From: Acidobacteria bacterium Mor1
GTDB lineage: Bacteria > Acidobacteriota > Polarisedimenticolia > Polarisedimenticolales > Polarisedimenticolaceae
Assembly (NCBI GenBank): GCA_001664505.1
Contig: CP011806.1
Location: forward strand, 5,449,874 to 5,513,873
DNA length: 64,000 nucleotides
Reading direction: 5' to 3'
Position 1 is the stretch's first letter; each line of letters begins with the position of its first letter. Position numbers and translations under genes: made by a program. The notes under the pieces were generated by a model. The model did no database searches. It was not told the origin of the DNA and was given only the letters and a program-made list of their open reading frames with translations. Of the stretch, positions 24,823-33,580 are shown one piece after another.

Positions 24823-26373
24823 ATGAGCAACCCGACCGACGCGATGGCTCCCTTCAGGTCCGCCGTCTTCGTCGATTTCGACAACATGTACCTGGCCCTC
24901 GAGGCCCAGGACGCCCGGGCCGCCGCCCGTTTCGCCCAGGAGCCAGCCCGCTGGATCGAATGGATGGAGCGGGAGATGGTGCGGCCGACGACCCCCGAGG
25001 GGGACCCGCCGGGAAGGCGGCTCCTGATGCGCCGCTGCTACCTCAGTCCGAAGCGCTTCGGCCCCTGGCGGCACTTCTTCACCCGGGCGGGATTCGAGGT
25101 GGTCGATTGTCCGGCGCTGACGACCCGGGGCAAGAACAGCGCGGACATCCGGATCGTGATGGACGTGCTGGACGCGCTGAACCACGCCACCCGGTTCGAC
25201 GAGTTCATCATTCTCTCCAGTGACTCCGACTTCACGCCGGTATTGCTGCGCCTGCGTTCCCACGACCGGCGCACCACGATCCTGACCGTGGGCAACATCT
25301 CCGGCGCCTATCGCAGTGCGTGTGACGTCACCGTCGAGGCCGAGGACTTCATCGAAAGCGGTCTCGGAGGGCTCGAGGGCACGAACCCCGCGCCGGTGCG
25401 CGGGCGGCGGGAGCCCAAGCCCGAGCCCACCGTCGGCGCCGAGACCCTGGCGGAGATCGCCCGGCGGGTCCACGACCAGACCAGCATCAGCGGCACTCTC
25501 GATCCGCGGGACCTGCTTCAGGTCTACCACCAGTTCGAGGCGTTCCGGCAGGACAAGAACTGGCTCGGCTACTTCGGGCTTCGCAACCTGACCGAGGCGG
25601 TCGCCGACGTGCGCCCCGATCTCGCCGTGGTCGGCGAAGACCCCTGGCGGGTCGAGGTGGTGGCGCGCACCGAGCAGCCGGCGGCGGAGGAGGGTAACGA
25701 CGTCAACTTGCGGGACAGCGTCAAGGCGTACGTCATGCGCCTGGTCGAGGAAGCGGATGAGCCGCTGCCGCTGGTCTACGCCGCCAACGGGTTGCGCGAG
25801 CAACTCGCCGACGAGATCGACCGGACCCACTGGGCCGGCGCCGGAACCTTCAAGGCGCTGTTGGCGTCGCTTCAGATCCCCAACTTGGAGATCTCCAGCG
25901 TGCAGCCCGGGTACCTCTACGACACGAAGCGCCACGAAAAGCCCGAGGAGATGCCGCGCAAGGATGAGCTGGCGGAGCAGCACCCGGACCTGGTCGCCAT
26001 CGTGCGCCTGGTGCATCAGGTGACCAACGTTCCCGCGCTGACTCCCGAACAATACGACCGGCTCTACACCCTGATCGCCGAGGAGGTCGAGGCCCACGGC
26101 TACAGCTTGACCGAGACCTCCAAGGCGGTACGCGACCGTTGTTCCGAGGAGCACCTGGCGATCTCCCGCCAGAGCGTCGCCTTCGTGTTGCGAGGTTTGA
26201 GCTACAGCGGCTACGGCTTCGGTGCCGGCGAGGGATCGATCGACCCGGCAGAGATGGCGCGCTGGTTCTGCGAGAACGTGCTGGACCTGTGCGAGAACGC
26301 AGGGTTCGATCTGAGCGAAGAGCAACGGGCCCAGATCAAGGCGTGGCTGGGCCGGGAACCGCGCGAGCCGTGA
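24823..26373 (+). CDS. NYN-domain (LabA/PIN-like) nuclease with LOTUS/OST-HTH-like domains
   Basis: The ATG at 24823 gives 516 residues. The N-terminal NYN domain (about 10-180) keeps the acidic residues of the PIN-like site: FVDFDNMYLA, RGKNSADIRIVMDVLDAL and ILSSDSDFTPVLLRLR. Three winged-helix-like segments follow: about 210-290 (ETLAEIARRVHDQ to GYFGLRNLTEAV), about 305-380 (KAYVMRLVEEADEPLPL to GTFKALLASLQIPNLE) and about 400-480 (AIVRLVHQVTNVPALTPEQY to VAFVLRGLSYSGYGF). The second looks most like an OST-HTH/LOTUS domain. NYN-LOTUS proteins are thought to cut or bind structured RNA. The stop overlaps the next gene by four bases, coupling it to an SGNH/TPR membrane protein. Confidence 0.85.
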   Translation: MSNPTDAMAPFRSAVFVDFDNMYLALEAQDARAAARFAQEPARWIEWMEREMVRPTTPEGDPPGRRLLMRRCYLSPKRFGPWRHFFTRAGFEVVDCPALTTRGKNSADIRIVMDVLDALNHATRFDEFIILSSDSDFTPVLLRLRSHDRRTTILTVGNISGAYRSACDVTVEAEDFIESGLGGLEGTNPAPVRGRREPKPEPTVGAETLAEIARRVHDQTSISGTLDPRDLLQVYHQFEAFRQDKNWLGYFGLRNLTEAVADVRPDLAVVGEDPWRVEVVARTEQPAAEEGNDVNLRDSVKAYVMRLVEEADEPLPLVYAANGLREQLADEIDRTHWAGAGTFKALLASLQIPNLEISSVQPGYLYDTKRHEKPEEMPRKDELAEQHPDLVAIVRLVHQVTNVPALTPEQYDRLYTLIAEEVEAHGYSLTETSKAVRDRCSEEHLAISRQSVAFVLRGLSYSGYGFGAGEGSIDPAEMARWFCENVLDLCENAGFDLSEEQRAQIKAWLGREPREP

Positions 26374-28313
26374 GCGAGCCGGTTCGGCTCGGGCGGTTCA
26401 AACTGCTGCTGTTCTCGGCGGTGACGACCCTGGCCATCGGCGCAGCGGCCTATTTCGGGGCCGAATACTCGCTCAAGGCGTCGGACTTCGGCTACGACGC
26501 CTCGTTCTATCGCACCGATCGCGCTGCCGATCCGCCGGTCTATCGCGAGAACGACGACGTGACCCGGCCGTTCTTTCCCGAGCACCTGGTTCGCAAGCCG
26601 GTGCCGTTCAGCTTGCCGCTGGAGAAGCCTGCGGGCAGCTACCGGGTGTTCGTGCTCGGTGCCTCGGCGGCGCTGGGCGATCCGGAGCCCGCGTTTTCTC
26701 CTGCTCGCATGCTGGAGGTGATGTTTCGCGACGCCGGCCGGGAGGTCGTGGTCGTCAACGCGGGGATCACCGCCGTCAACTCCCACGTGGTCGCGGGCAT
26801 CGCCCAGGATGTGGCCTGGCTGGATCCCGATGCGTACATCGTCTACCTGGGCAACAACGAAGTGGTCGGGCCGTTCGGGCCGGGGACCGTGTTCAACGCG
26901 TTTCAGCGCAGCTACCGCGGGATCCGTTTCTCGATTCGCATGAAGCGCTCGCGGGTCGGTCAGTGGGTGCGCTCCAAGCAAGAGCCGGACGTTCCCGAAC
27001 TCGAGTCCTGGGGCGGGATCGAGATGTTCCGGCAACACCGGGTGCCCGGGGACGATCCCAGACTGCCGCGGGTCTACGATCACTTCCGTCGCAACCTGGA
27101 GAAGATCGTCGACGCCGGTCGGGCGGTGGGTGCAGAGGTACTGCTTTGTACCGTGGCGGCGAACCTACGCGATCAGCCTCCGTTCGAGGGGGAGGCCGCA
27201 CGTGCAGCCTACGCCCGGGGCGTCGAGCGCGAGTCCGCCGGTGAGGTCGAAGCGGCCCGGGCGGCGTTCGTCGAGGCACGGGATCTCGACGAGCTGCGGG
27301 TCCGGGTCGATAGCGGGCTCAATCAGGTGATCCGCGATCTGGCGGCGGAACGAGGCGATGTGGGCCTGCTGGATGTCGAGCAGCGCTTTGCCGAGATCGA
27401 TCCGCTGACCGGGTCGAGGCTGTTCGTCCAGCATGTGCACTTCAGTTTCGAGGGAGCCTACGCTCTGGCCGCGGAGTGGTACCGGCAGCTCCGGGGTACC
27501 GTGGGTGCGAGCGGAGAGCCGTCGACGCGGGGGCGAGTTGCTCAGGCGCTTGGCTACAACGTACATGAGCGGCTTCGCATCGACCTCGAGGTGTTGCGGC
27601 GATTGCAGGATCCGCCGTTCAGCGGTCTTCCGGGGATCGAGCGGCACTTTCAGGGGGTGCGTTCGCGGATTGACGATGCACACCAGCAATTCGGTGATTC
27701 GAATCTGATCGAGACGCTGCGGGCCGAGTACGGCCGGGCTCTGGCAGAACGCCCCGCTGATTTCTTCTTGCTGCGCAACGCGGCGCGGTTCGACAGCTAC
27801 GCTCGCCGCCCGGACTTGGCGCTGGAGCGGTTGAGGGCGCTCGCGGAGCAGCGGCCGGAGGACCTCGAGGTTCGTTACCACTTGGGCCAGGCCCTGTTGA
27901 AGACCGGAGACAACGAGGCTGGACGCAGGGAACTGCTTGCTGTGGCCGAATCGCGACCCCGACGGTTCGCCGATCTCTACGGCACGTTGGGCGACCTGGC
28001 GGTCGATGATCGCAAGCTCGATGAGGCCATGGATTGGTACCGGACAGCGATCGAGACCGACCCGCGGAATGCTGATGCCTGGCTGCAGTTGATGACGATC
28101 CACCTTGCGGCCGGCCGTGTTGAGGAGGCGACTCGCTGTGCCCAGGAGGCGGTGTCGATTCGGCCGAAGGAGGCTGCGACCCACTTCATGGTCGGGGTCG
28201 TCTTTGCGCGGAGCGGCCGAGTCGACGAGGCGCTGCCATATCTCCGCGAGGCGATCCGTCTGGAACCGGAAAACGCCGAATTTGGCCAGGTGTTGGAGTC
28301 GGTCGGCAGCTAG
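26370..28313 (+). CDS. SGNH-hydrolase-like protein with C-terminal TPR repeats
   Basis: A GTG at 26370, overlapping the NYN gene (GTGA), gives 647 residues. An N-terminal membrane anchor (about 11-32, LLLFSAVTTLAIGAAAYFGA) is followed by an SGNH-like domain: VFVLGASAALG (block I, with Ala-Ser where GDS is usual), YIVYLGNNEV (block III, GxND-like), and FVQHVHFSFEGAYALA (block V region with D replaced, His kept). TPR units occupy about 480-645 (ALERLRALAEQRPEDLEVRY, AMDWYRTAIETDPRNADAW, ALPYLREAIRLEPENAEFG). It is probably an anchored periplasmic hydrolase or scaffold. Because the usual GDSL and DxxH residues are altered, activity is uncertain. Confidence 0.8.
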   Translation: MSEPVRLGRFKLLLFSAVTTLAIGAAAYFGAEYSLKASDFGYDASFYRTDRAADPPVYRENDDVTRPFFPEHLVRKPVPFSLPLEKPAGSYRVFVLGASAALGDPEPAFSPARMLEVMFRDAGREVVVVNAGITAVNSHVVAGIAQDVAWLDPDAYIVYLGNNEVVGPFGPGTVFNAFQRSYRGIRFSIRMKRSRVGQWVRSKQEPDVPELESWGGIEMFRQHRVPGDDPRLPRVYDHFRRNLEKIVDAGRAVGAEVLLCTVAANLRDQPPFEGEAARAAYARGVERESAGEVEAARAAFVEARDLDELRVRVDSGLNQVIRDLAAERGDVGLLDVEQRFAEIDPLTGSRLFVQHVHFSFEGAYALAAEWYRQLRGTVGASGEPSTRGRVAQALGYNVHERLRIDLEVLRRLQDPPFSGLPGIERHFQGVRSRIDDAHQQFGDSNLIETLRAEYGRALAERPADFFLLRNAARFDSYARRPDLALERLRALAEQRPEDLEVRYHLGQALLKTGDNEAGRRELLAVAESRPRRFADLYGTLGDLAVDDRKLDEAMDWYRTAIETDPRNADAWLQLMTIHLAAGRVEEATRCAQEAVSIRPKEAATHFMVGVVFARSGRVDEALPYLREAIRLEPENAEFGQVLESVGS

Positions 28314-28377
28314 GTCTCCTGGTGGTTGGTGTAGACTCGCCGCAATTCCTGGTTTCGGCTTATCCGGAGGTGGCGAG

Positions 28378-31300
28378 ATGCCCATCACCACGGTTCTTTG
28401 CCTCGTTTTCTGCTTGGGCGCGGTCCAGGTCGCTCCTGCCGTCAGCGAAGTTCCCGACCTGTCCGACGGCAGGGTGATTCACGTCGTAGCTGAAGGAAGT
28501 GCATCCTCTCTGGCTATCGGTGACTTCGGTCGGGATGGCATGTCGGACCTGGCAGTCCTGGAGACCTTCAGGGCGTCCAGTCGTTTGACCCTGATCCCTG
28601 ACTTGGTTGAGTTGTCTCGACGGGTGCCGTCTCAGCTCGTTCTAGATGCTGCTTTCGACCGGTTCCTCATCGGCGACATCGATGCAGATGGTCGCGACGA
28701 GTTACTGCTTGGGGCGTCGCATAGCGGGGCTATCCGCGTGGTTCAGGTAGAAGTTGCCGACTACCGGGTTGTAGGCATGGCTCTCGGCCCCGAGAGGAAG
28801 CTGCCGGGGCGTATCGATGCTTGGGTTATCGGGGACGTGAACGGCCGGGATGGAGTGCCAGACCTGGTGGTCTCGACGTGGGACGGTGGTGTGCCTCGGG
28901 TGTTGGTTTTCGAGGGGCCTCAAGGCGCTTTCGACGCCGAGGTGGAAAGCGTTGCCATTGCTTCTGCGGCGGAGCACCTCGCGGTGTTCGACGCAGAAGG
29001 GGGCGATGGAGTGAGTTCGGTCGCGATTGCCAGCGGCCGGTCATTGCAGGTGCTCCTCGGCCGAAACCGAAAACTCAGCCTGGGCAAAGATCAGCGCCGC
29101 AGTGTTGCGGATCCTATTGTTCGGACGGGGCGTTTCGACTCAAGGGTCCGCGATCTCCAACGTATCCAAGAGACAGGACCTGATGGGACTCTGATCTCTC
29201 GTCGTGCAGCGGGTGACGGAGTGATCCTGGACGGGGGGGAAGGTGTCGTCTGGATGGGCGCCGATGGCTCGATTCGATATAGGGGGGCGTTGCTCTCGAC
29301 GCTGGTGGTCAACGATTTCCGGACTGGCGCCGACGCGATTCCCGGCGATGGGGTCTGCGAGACCAACGTAGGCCTGGGCATTTGTACCTTGCAGGCCGCC
29401 ATCGATGAGGCCAACGCACTTCCCGGTGCGGATACGATCGAGTTCAATCTCGGCACAGGGACACCGCGGATCGTTCCTGTCAATCCTCTCCCCGCGATCA
29501 CCGAGGCTTTGACCATTGAGGGCGCTTCGGGAGGTGCCACGAGAATCGAGATCCAGGGATCTTCGGTGGCTGTATCCGGCATCGTGGTGGACTCCGACAA
29601 CGTGACGCTGCGGTCCCTGGTGATCAATGGCTTCGGGCAAGATGGCGTGCAGCTCAACGGCACGGGCAATGTTGTCGAGGATTGCTACGTCGGCACAGAC
29701 GCGGTAGGCGGCGGCTCCGTCGCTGGAAACGGACGGGACGGCATCCGTATTGGTGGGTCGGGGAACCGGGTGGGTGGTGTTGGCCCCGCTCAACGGAACG
29801 TGGTCGCCAACAACGTCGAATCGGGTTTGCACATCGACGACTCCTCGAACAATGAGATTGTAGGCAACATCATCGGGCTCGACGCGACAGGTTCGTCTGC
29901 GCTGCCGCAACAGGTCGGCGTGCGCATCTGGGGATCCGGCCAAAGCGAAGCGAATGTCATTGGCGGAGTGAGTGTTTCTCCGGGGTCACCCCCGGGAAAC
30001 ATCATCGCCGGCCACGCAGTTCACGATATCGAGCTGGATGTCACTCGCAATAACTTGATTCAAGGGAACCTCGTCGGCACTGATGCAACGGGGGCGCAGC
30101 GCATCGGCGGAGGGGTGATCCGCATCGGCGGGACCGGCTCGACGCTGAACAACCTGGTGGGTGGCGCCGTTCCCACGTTGCGAAACGTACTGGGAGGCCT
30201 GGATATTCTAGGGACCTCAACCACGGGTACCCTGGTGCAGGGGAACTACATCGGGCTGGCTGCCGACGGACAGACCGCCCTTGGCGGGCTCTGCGTCAAC
30301 ATCGATGGCGTGGGGCCGGGCCTGAGCGAGCAGACGATTGGGGGGATCGCGCCGGCTCCGGGCAGCCCGCCGGGGAATGTGATCTCCGGCTGCGATCAGG
30401 ATGGCGTTTTCTCGCGATACGCGAACCTCGATATTGACGGCAACTTGATCGGCCTGGCCGCCGACGGGCTGACCAGTGTGGGAAACTCCGGGCGTGGCAT
30501 TGATTGGTTCCCGAACTTCGGCGTTGAGGAGGGCTCCTTGCGCCTTGGCGGGGCCGAGTCAGGCGAGCGAAATGTCATTGCTGGCAACGGTACGGACGGT
30601 GTCTTCGCGTTCGATGGAAACGGGGTCACGGTTCGGCGAAATTGGATCGGGATTGATGTTGCGGGCAACCCCGCTCCAAACGGTGGCCACGGCCTGGTGA
30701 TCGACGATGTCCCCGGATACATCGGACTACAAATCGACCCGGAGCCGAATGTGATCTCCTGCAACGGCGGCCACGGAGTCCTGGTAACCGGCGGACCCAA
30801 CGCACAGGTGGCTTTCGAGAGCAATTTAATCGGGGTGCTGCCGGACGGAACAACTCCGTGTGGCAATACCGGTGCGGGAATACGGCTCGAGCGTGGCCAA
30901 GTAGACGTCGGGCGAGAGCGGCCGGCAACTGGTGTGTGCGAGGGTGCTTGCAACCTGATTGCCTACAACGGCGAAGATGGCGTGACGGTGGTTCCGGTCG
31001 GCGGGGCTCGACTCATCGGGAACGAGATTCGAGACAACGGCGGGTTGGCGATTGACCGCGAGGCGGATGGAATTTCGATCAACGTGCCGCAGTCCTCCCG
31101 GAACAAGCCGGTGTTGTTGAGCGTGTCGCAGAACGGCACCGATCGGGACGTCTTTGGTTCGTTGAACGCCTTCCCGAATCAGAGTTACGACATCCACGTC
31201 TACGGGATCCTGGCAGAGGATCCTTCCGGTCATGGGGAGATGGATAGCTATGTCGGAAAGACTTCATGTGCGACGGATGCGGCTGGCGATTGTCAGTGGT

Positions 31301-31917
31301 CGGTCACGTGTATGGACTATCCGTTCTATACCGCGACGGCGCGCGGCTTTCACACCTCCGAGATGGCGTTGAATCTGGGCGGCCAGCCGGCGGATGCTGA
31401 CGGAGACGGGGTCATCGATGGTTTGGACAACTGTCCCCAAAGTAGCAACGCGCAGCAATTGGATTCCGACGCGGATGGTTGGGGGGATGTCTGCGACAAC
31501 TGCCCCCAAGAATTCAACACAGGCCAACTGGACACGGATGGGGACGATGCGGGTGATGCTTGCGACTGCACCCCAAATATCTTCGGAACCGACCCGCCGC
31601 CGTCAGTAGCTACCGTTTCCGGCTCACGGGTGAGCGGAGTCGATACGTCGGTTGAGTGGGCTTCACTGTCCGAGGCAACTTCCTACTCGGTCACGCGCGG
31701 GCTGCTCTCGTTGCTCGCTCCGGGACTCTACGGGCGGTGCTTCGTGGAGCCGGTAACGGGGACCTCGGTGGCCGACTCCCAAGTGCCACCTCGTGGTGAT
31801 GGTTTCTTCTACCTGGTTCAGGCCTTCAACGGGTGTGGGCTCGGGACGTTGGGCATGGACTCGACGGGTGCAGAGCGAATCAATGTGGATCCTCTGGGTT
31901 GCGTCGGCGCGCCTTAG
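28378..31917 (+). CDS. large exported protein: FG-GAP-like region, CSLREA-like/beta-helix, TSP3 repeats, GFFYLV module
   Basis: An ATG at 28378 after GGAGGTGGCG gives 1179 residues; the open frame upstream overlaps the TPR gene in another frame. A signal peptide (about 1-20) is followed by FG-GAP-like units (IGDFGRDGMSDLAVLE, IGDIDADGRDELLLGA, IGDVNGRDGVPDLVVST). At about 340 a CSLREA-like motif appears (GICTLQAAIDEANALPGADT). A right-handed beta-helix follows (about 370-920) of repeats such as NVVANNVESGLHIDDSSNN and NLIQGNLVGTDATG. Thrombospondin-type-3 calcium repeats (about 1005-1060) have DGVIDGLDNCPQ and DGWGDVCDNCPQ. The last 100 residues are a GFFYLV module (RGDGFFYLVQAFNGCGLG). It is likely a surface or secreted adhesin or polymer-binding protein. 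Confidence 0.85.
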   Translation: MPITTVLCLVFCLGAVQVAPAVSEVPDLSDGRVIHVVAEGSASSLAIGDFGRDGMSDLAVLETFRASSRLTLIPDLVELSRRVPSQLVLDAAFDRFLIGDIDADGRDELLLGASHSGAIRVVQVEVADYRVVGMALGPERKLPGRIDAWVIGDVNGRDGVPDLVVSTWDGGVPRVLVFEGPQGAFDAEVESVAIASAAEHLAVFDAEGGDGVSSVAIASGRSLQVLLGRNRKLSLGKDQRRSVADPIVRTGRFDSRVRDLQRIQETGPDGTLISRRAAGDGVILDGGEGVVWMGADGSIRYRGALLSTLVVNDFRTGADAIPGDGVCETNVGLGICTLQAAIDEANALPGADTIEFNLGTGTPRIVPVNPLPAITEALTIEGASGGATRIEIQGSSVAVSGIVVDSDNVTLRSLVINGFGQDGVQLNGTGNVVEDCYVGTDAVGGGSVAGNGRDGIRIGGSGNRVGGVGPAQRNVVANNVESGLHIDDSSNNEIVGNIIGLDATGSSALPQQVGVRIWGSGQSEANVIGGVSVSPGSPPGNIIAGHAVHDIELDVTRNNLIQGNLVGTDATGAQRIGGGVIRIGGTGSTLNNLVGGAVPTLRNVLGGLDILGTSTTGTLVQGNYIGLAADGQTALGGLCVNIDGVGPGLSEQTIGGIAPAPGSPPGNVISGCDQDGVFSRYANLDIDGNLIGLAADGLTSVGNSGRGIDWFPNFGVEEGSLRLGGAESGERNVIAGNGTDGVFAFDGNGVTVRRNWIGIDVAGNPAPNGGHGLVIDDVPGYIGLQIDPEPNVISCNGGHGVLVTGGPNAQVAFESNLIGVLPDGTTPCGNTGAGIRLERGQVDVGRERPATGVCEGACNLIAYNGEDGVTVVPVGGARLIGNEIRDNGGLAIDREADGISINVPQSSRNKPVLLSVSQNGTDRDVFGSLNAFPNQSYDIHVYGILAEDPSGHGEMDSYVGKTSCATDAAGDCQWSVTCMDYPFYTATARGFHTSEMALNLGGQPADADGDGVIDGLDNCPQSSNAQQLDSDADGWGDVCDNCPQEFNTGQLDTDGDDAGDACDCTPNIFGTDPPPSVATVSGSRVSGVDTSVEWASLSEATSYSVTRGLLSLLAPGLYGRCFVEPVTGTSVADSQVPPRGDGFFYLVQAFNGCGLGTLGMDSTGAERINVDPLGCVGAP

Positions 31918-31941
31918 AGAGGATTCTGCGGATCGCGAGAG

Positions 31942-31980
31942 CGGGGAGTGAGCGCCTGGGCGCTGCACTCCCCGTCTTCT
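31942..31980 (+). terminator. long hairpin terminator after the beta-helix gene
   Basis: CGGGGAGTG + AGCGCC (31942-31956) pairs with GGCGCT + CACTCCCCG (31959-31974) around a 2-base loop, with one bulged G. TCTTCT follows on the plus strand. It starts 25 bp after the stop and lies between two convergent genes, so it may serve both. Confidence 0.6.
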
Positions 31981-32004
31981 GCAATCTGGCTGGCGTTGGC
32001 GCAA

Positions 32005-32778
32005 TCAGTTGCGGCCGGCCATCACGCCGCCGTCCACATCCCAGACTGCGCCGGTAACCCAGCCGGCTTCATCCGACAGCAGGAAGTCGATCACCGAGGA
32101 GACGTCTGCCGGTTGGCCGATGCGGCCGATGGGGTGGAAGCCGTTGAAGGCCTTGAGCTGTTCGCCGATCTGAGACGGCTCGATGAACGCGCCGTAGATC
32201 GGTGTTTGCACCACGGCAGGGGAGACGGCGTTGACCCGGATGTGGTCGTCGGCGAGTTCCATCGCCAGGTGTTGGGTCATGGCGTGGAGGCCGGCCTTGG
32301 CCATCGAGTAAGCGGATGACGGGGTCGCCTTGACCGACTGCTTGGCCCACATCGAACCGACGTTGACGATCGAGCCTCCTCCGGCCTTCTTCATGCCGTC
32401 GACGGCGGCCTGGGTGGTGAAGAACAGCGAGCGGTTGAGGTCGAGATACTTGTCGTAGTCCGCTCCGGTATGGTCGACGAACGGGGTCGGCTTGAAGTAG
32501 CCGGCGGCGTTGACCAGGCGGGTGAAGGGCGTCTGAGCCGAGCGGATGGACTGGTTGAACGCCTCGACCTGCTCGCGGTTGTAGAGGTCGACGCCGGTGG
32601 CCTGGACCTCGCCGAGTTGCGACAGCTCGCGGGCGGTGGTGTCGAGCTTCTCGCCGGGGCGGGAGACCAGGTGAACCGGGACGCCGCGTTTGAGCAGCCG
32701 CTCGGCTGAAGAACGTCCGATACCGCTGGAGCCGCCGATGACCAGTGCCGGGTTGGGGGTAGTGGGGGTCGTGCTCAT
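32005..32778 (-). CDS. short-chain dehydrogenase/reductase (SDR)
   Basis: The ATG at 32778 follows AGGAGAACGATC, giving 257 residues; an 11-codon longer frame has no ribosome-binding site. The cofactor loop is GGSSGIGRS (about 16-24), and the catalytic set is N (VNAAGY), S in VNVGSMWA, and YxxxK in SAYSMAKAG. The C-terminal [11 protein letters not shown] is the family end. It is an NAD(P)-dependent oxidoreductase in the classical 250-residue group; the substrate cannot be read. A palindrome just upstream matches one at the neighbouring TetR gene, so the SDR is probably repressed by that regulator. Confidence 0.92.
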   Translation of the reverse strand: MSTTPTTPNPALVIGGSSGIGRSSAERLLKRGVPVHLVSRPGEKLDTTARELSQLGEVQATGVDLYNREQVEAFNQSIRSAQTPFTRLVNAAGYFKPTPFVDHTGADYDKYLDLNRSLFFTTQAAVDGMKKAGGGSIVNVGSMWAKQSVKATPSSAYSMAKAGLHAMTQHLAMELADDHIRVNAVSPAVVQTPIYGAFIEPSQIGEQLKAFNGFHPIGRIGQPADVSSVIDFLLSDEAGWVTGAVWDVDGGVMAGRN

Positions 32779-32800
32779 GATCGTTCTCCTGAAAGGTGAG

Positions 32801-32820
32801 TGACCTATCAATAGGTAGAT
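32801..32820 (-). promoter_or_regulatory. TetR-type operator upstream of the SDR gene
   Basis: ACCTATCAATAGGT (32803-32816) is a palindrome with 6-bp arms and a 2-base centre. Read on the minus strand, ATCTACCTATTGATAGGTCA (32820-32801) matches the site before the TetR gene at 14 of 20 bases. It lies 23-42 bp upstream of the SDR start. Confidence 0.65.
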
Positions 32821-32860
32821 TGCGGGATCAAAAAAGGGGGCGTCGGTCGGTTTCTCAACA

Positions 32861-33457
32861 TCAATCGGATCCTGGAGAGGTGACGGGAGTCAGGGCCTGA
32901 AAGAAGGTGCGCTCAACCCGATCGAGAGCTCCGGCTGCCCCGGCGGCCCGGTCGAGGAGCAGGGCTCCCTGAAGACCGGATACCAAGAGCGAGGCCAGAT
33001 CCTCTGCGTTCGCGCTCCCGGGAGCGCCAAACTCCCCGTTTTCCCGGCCTAGCTCGATCTGACGCTGGACCCACCGGGTGCTTCCGTCGAGGTAGGCGCG
33101 GACCGATTCCTGGACGTCTTCTCGCAGGGTCTCGAGATCGCTGGCGAGGGAGCCGCACAGGCAAATGAGGCCTTTCTTCTCGGTCTGGCGGTAGGACTCG
33201 ATGAACTCCGCCAACCGGGCGTGAGCCTGGGGATGGCGCCGCTCGATCCCCGCCAGGGCCTCGTTGAGGCCGCCGACGTAGCGATCGATGAGAGCCTTGC
33301 CCAGGTCGGCCTTGGAGGCGTAATGGTAGTGAATGCTCGCGGTCCGAATGCCGATCGCGGCAGCCAAGTCCTTGTAGCTGAAAGCGTTATAGCCCCGGGT
33401 CTGGACCAGGCGTTGGGCCTCGTCGAGGAGCTTTTCCGATGTGCTTGCCGCGCTCAT
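32861..33457 (-). CDS. TetR/AcrR-family repressor
   Basis: The protein has 198 residues. The N-terminal helix-turn-helix (about 6-52) has [20 protein letters not shown] and the recognition region [22 protein letters not shown]. The C-terminal ligand domain has [14 protein letters not shown] and ends with [16 protein letters not shown], a layout seen in TetR proteins that control small oxidoreductase genes. It is transcribed in the same direction as the SDR gene, 82 bp upstream of it, and is divergent from the subtilase gene. Near-matching sites before the TetR and SDR genes suggest that it controls both. Confidence 0.92.
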   Translation of the reverse strand: MSAASTSEKLLDEAQRLVQTRGYNAFSYKDLAAAIGIRTASIHYHYASKADLGKALIDRYVGGLNEALAGIERRHPQAHARLAEFIESYRQTEKKGLICLCGSLASDLETLREDVQESVRAYLDGSTRWVQRQIELGRENGEFGAPGSANAEDLASLLVSGLQGALLLDRAAGAAGALDRVERTFFQALTPVTSPGSD

Positions 33458-33464
33458 GTCGTCA

Positions 33465-33484
33465 ATCTACTTGTAGGTAGGTGT
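33465..33484. promoter_or_regulatory. TetR-type operator between TetR and subtilase genes
   Basis: ATCTACTTGTAGGTAGGTGT (33465-33484) resembles the site before the SDR gene, sharing ATCTAC at one end and TAGGT towards the other. It begins 8 bp upstream of the TetR start codon and lies about 100 bp upstream of the divergent subtilase start. Confidence 0.6.
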
Positions 33485-33580
33485 ATTGTCAAGGGCCTTC
33501 CGGTCGGCGGAATTTTGAACCTGATGTCGTGGGCCCCGACTTCCTTCGTGGGTACAAGTTCACCCAAAGGAGGTCGGGTA

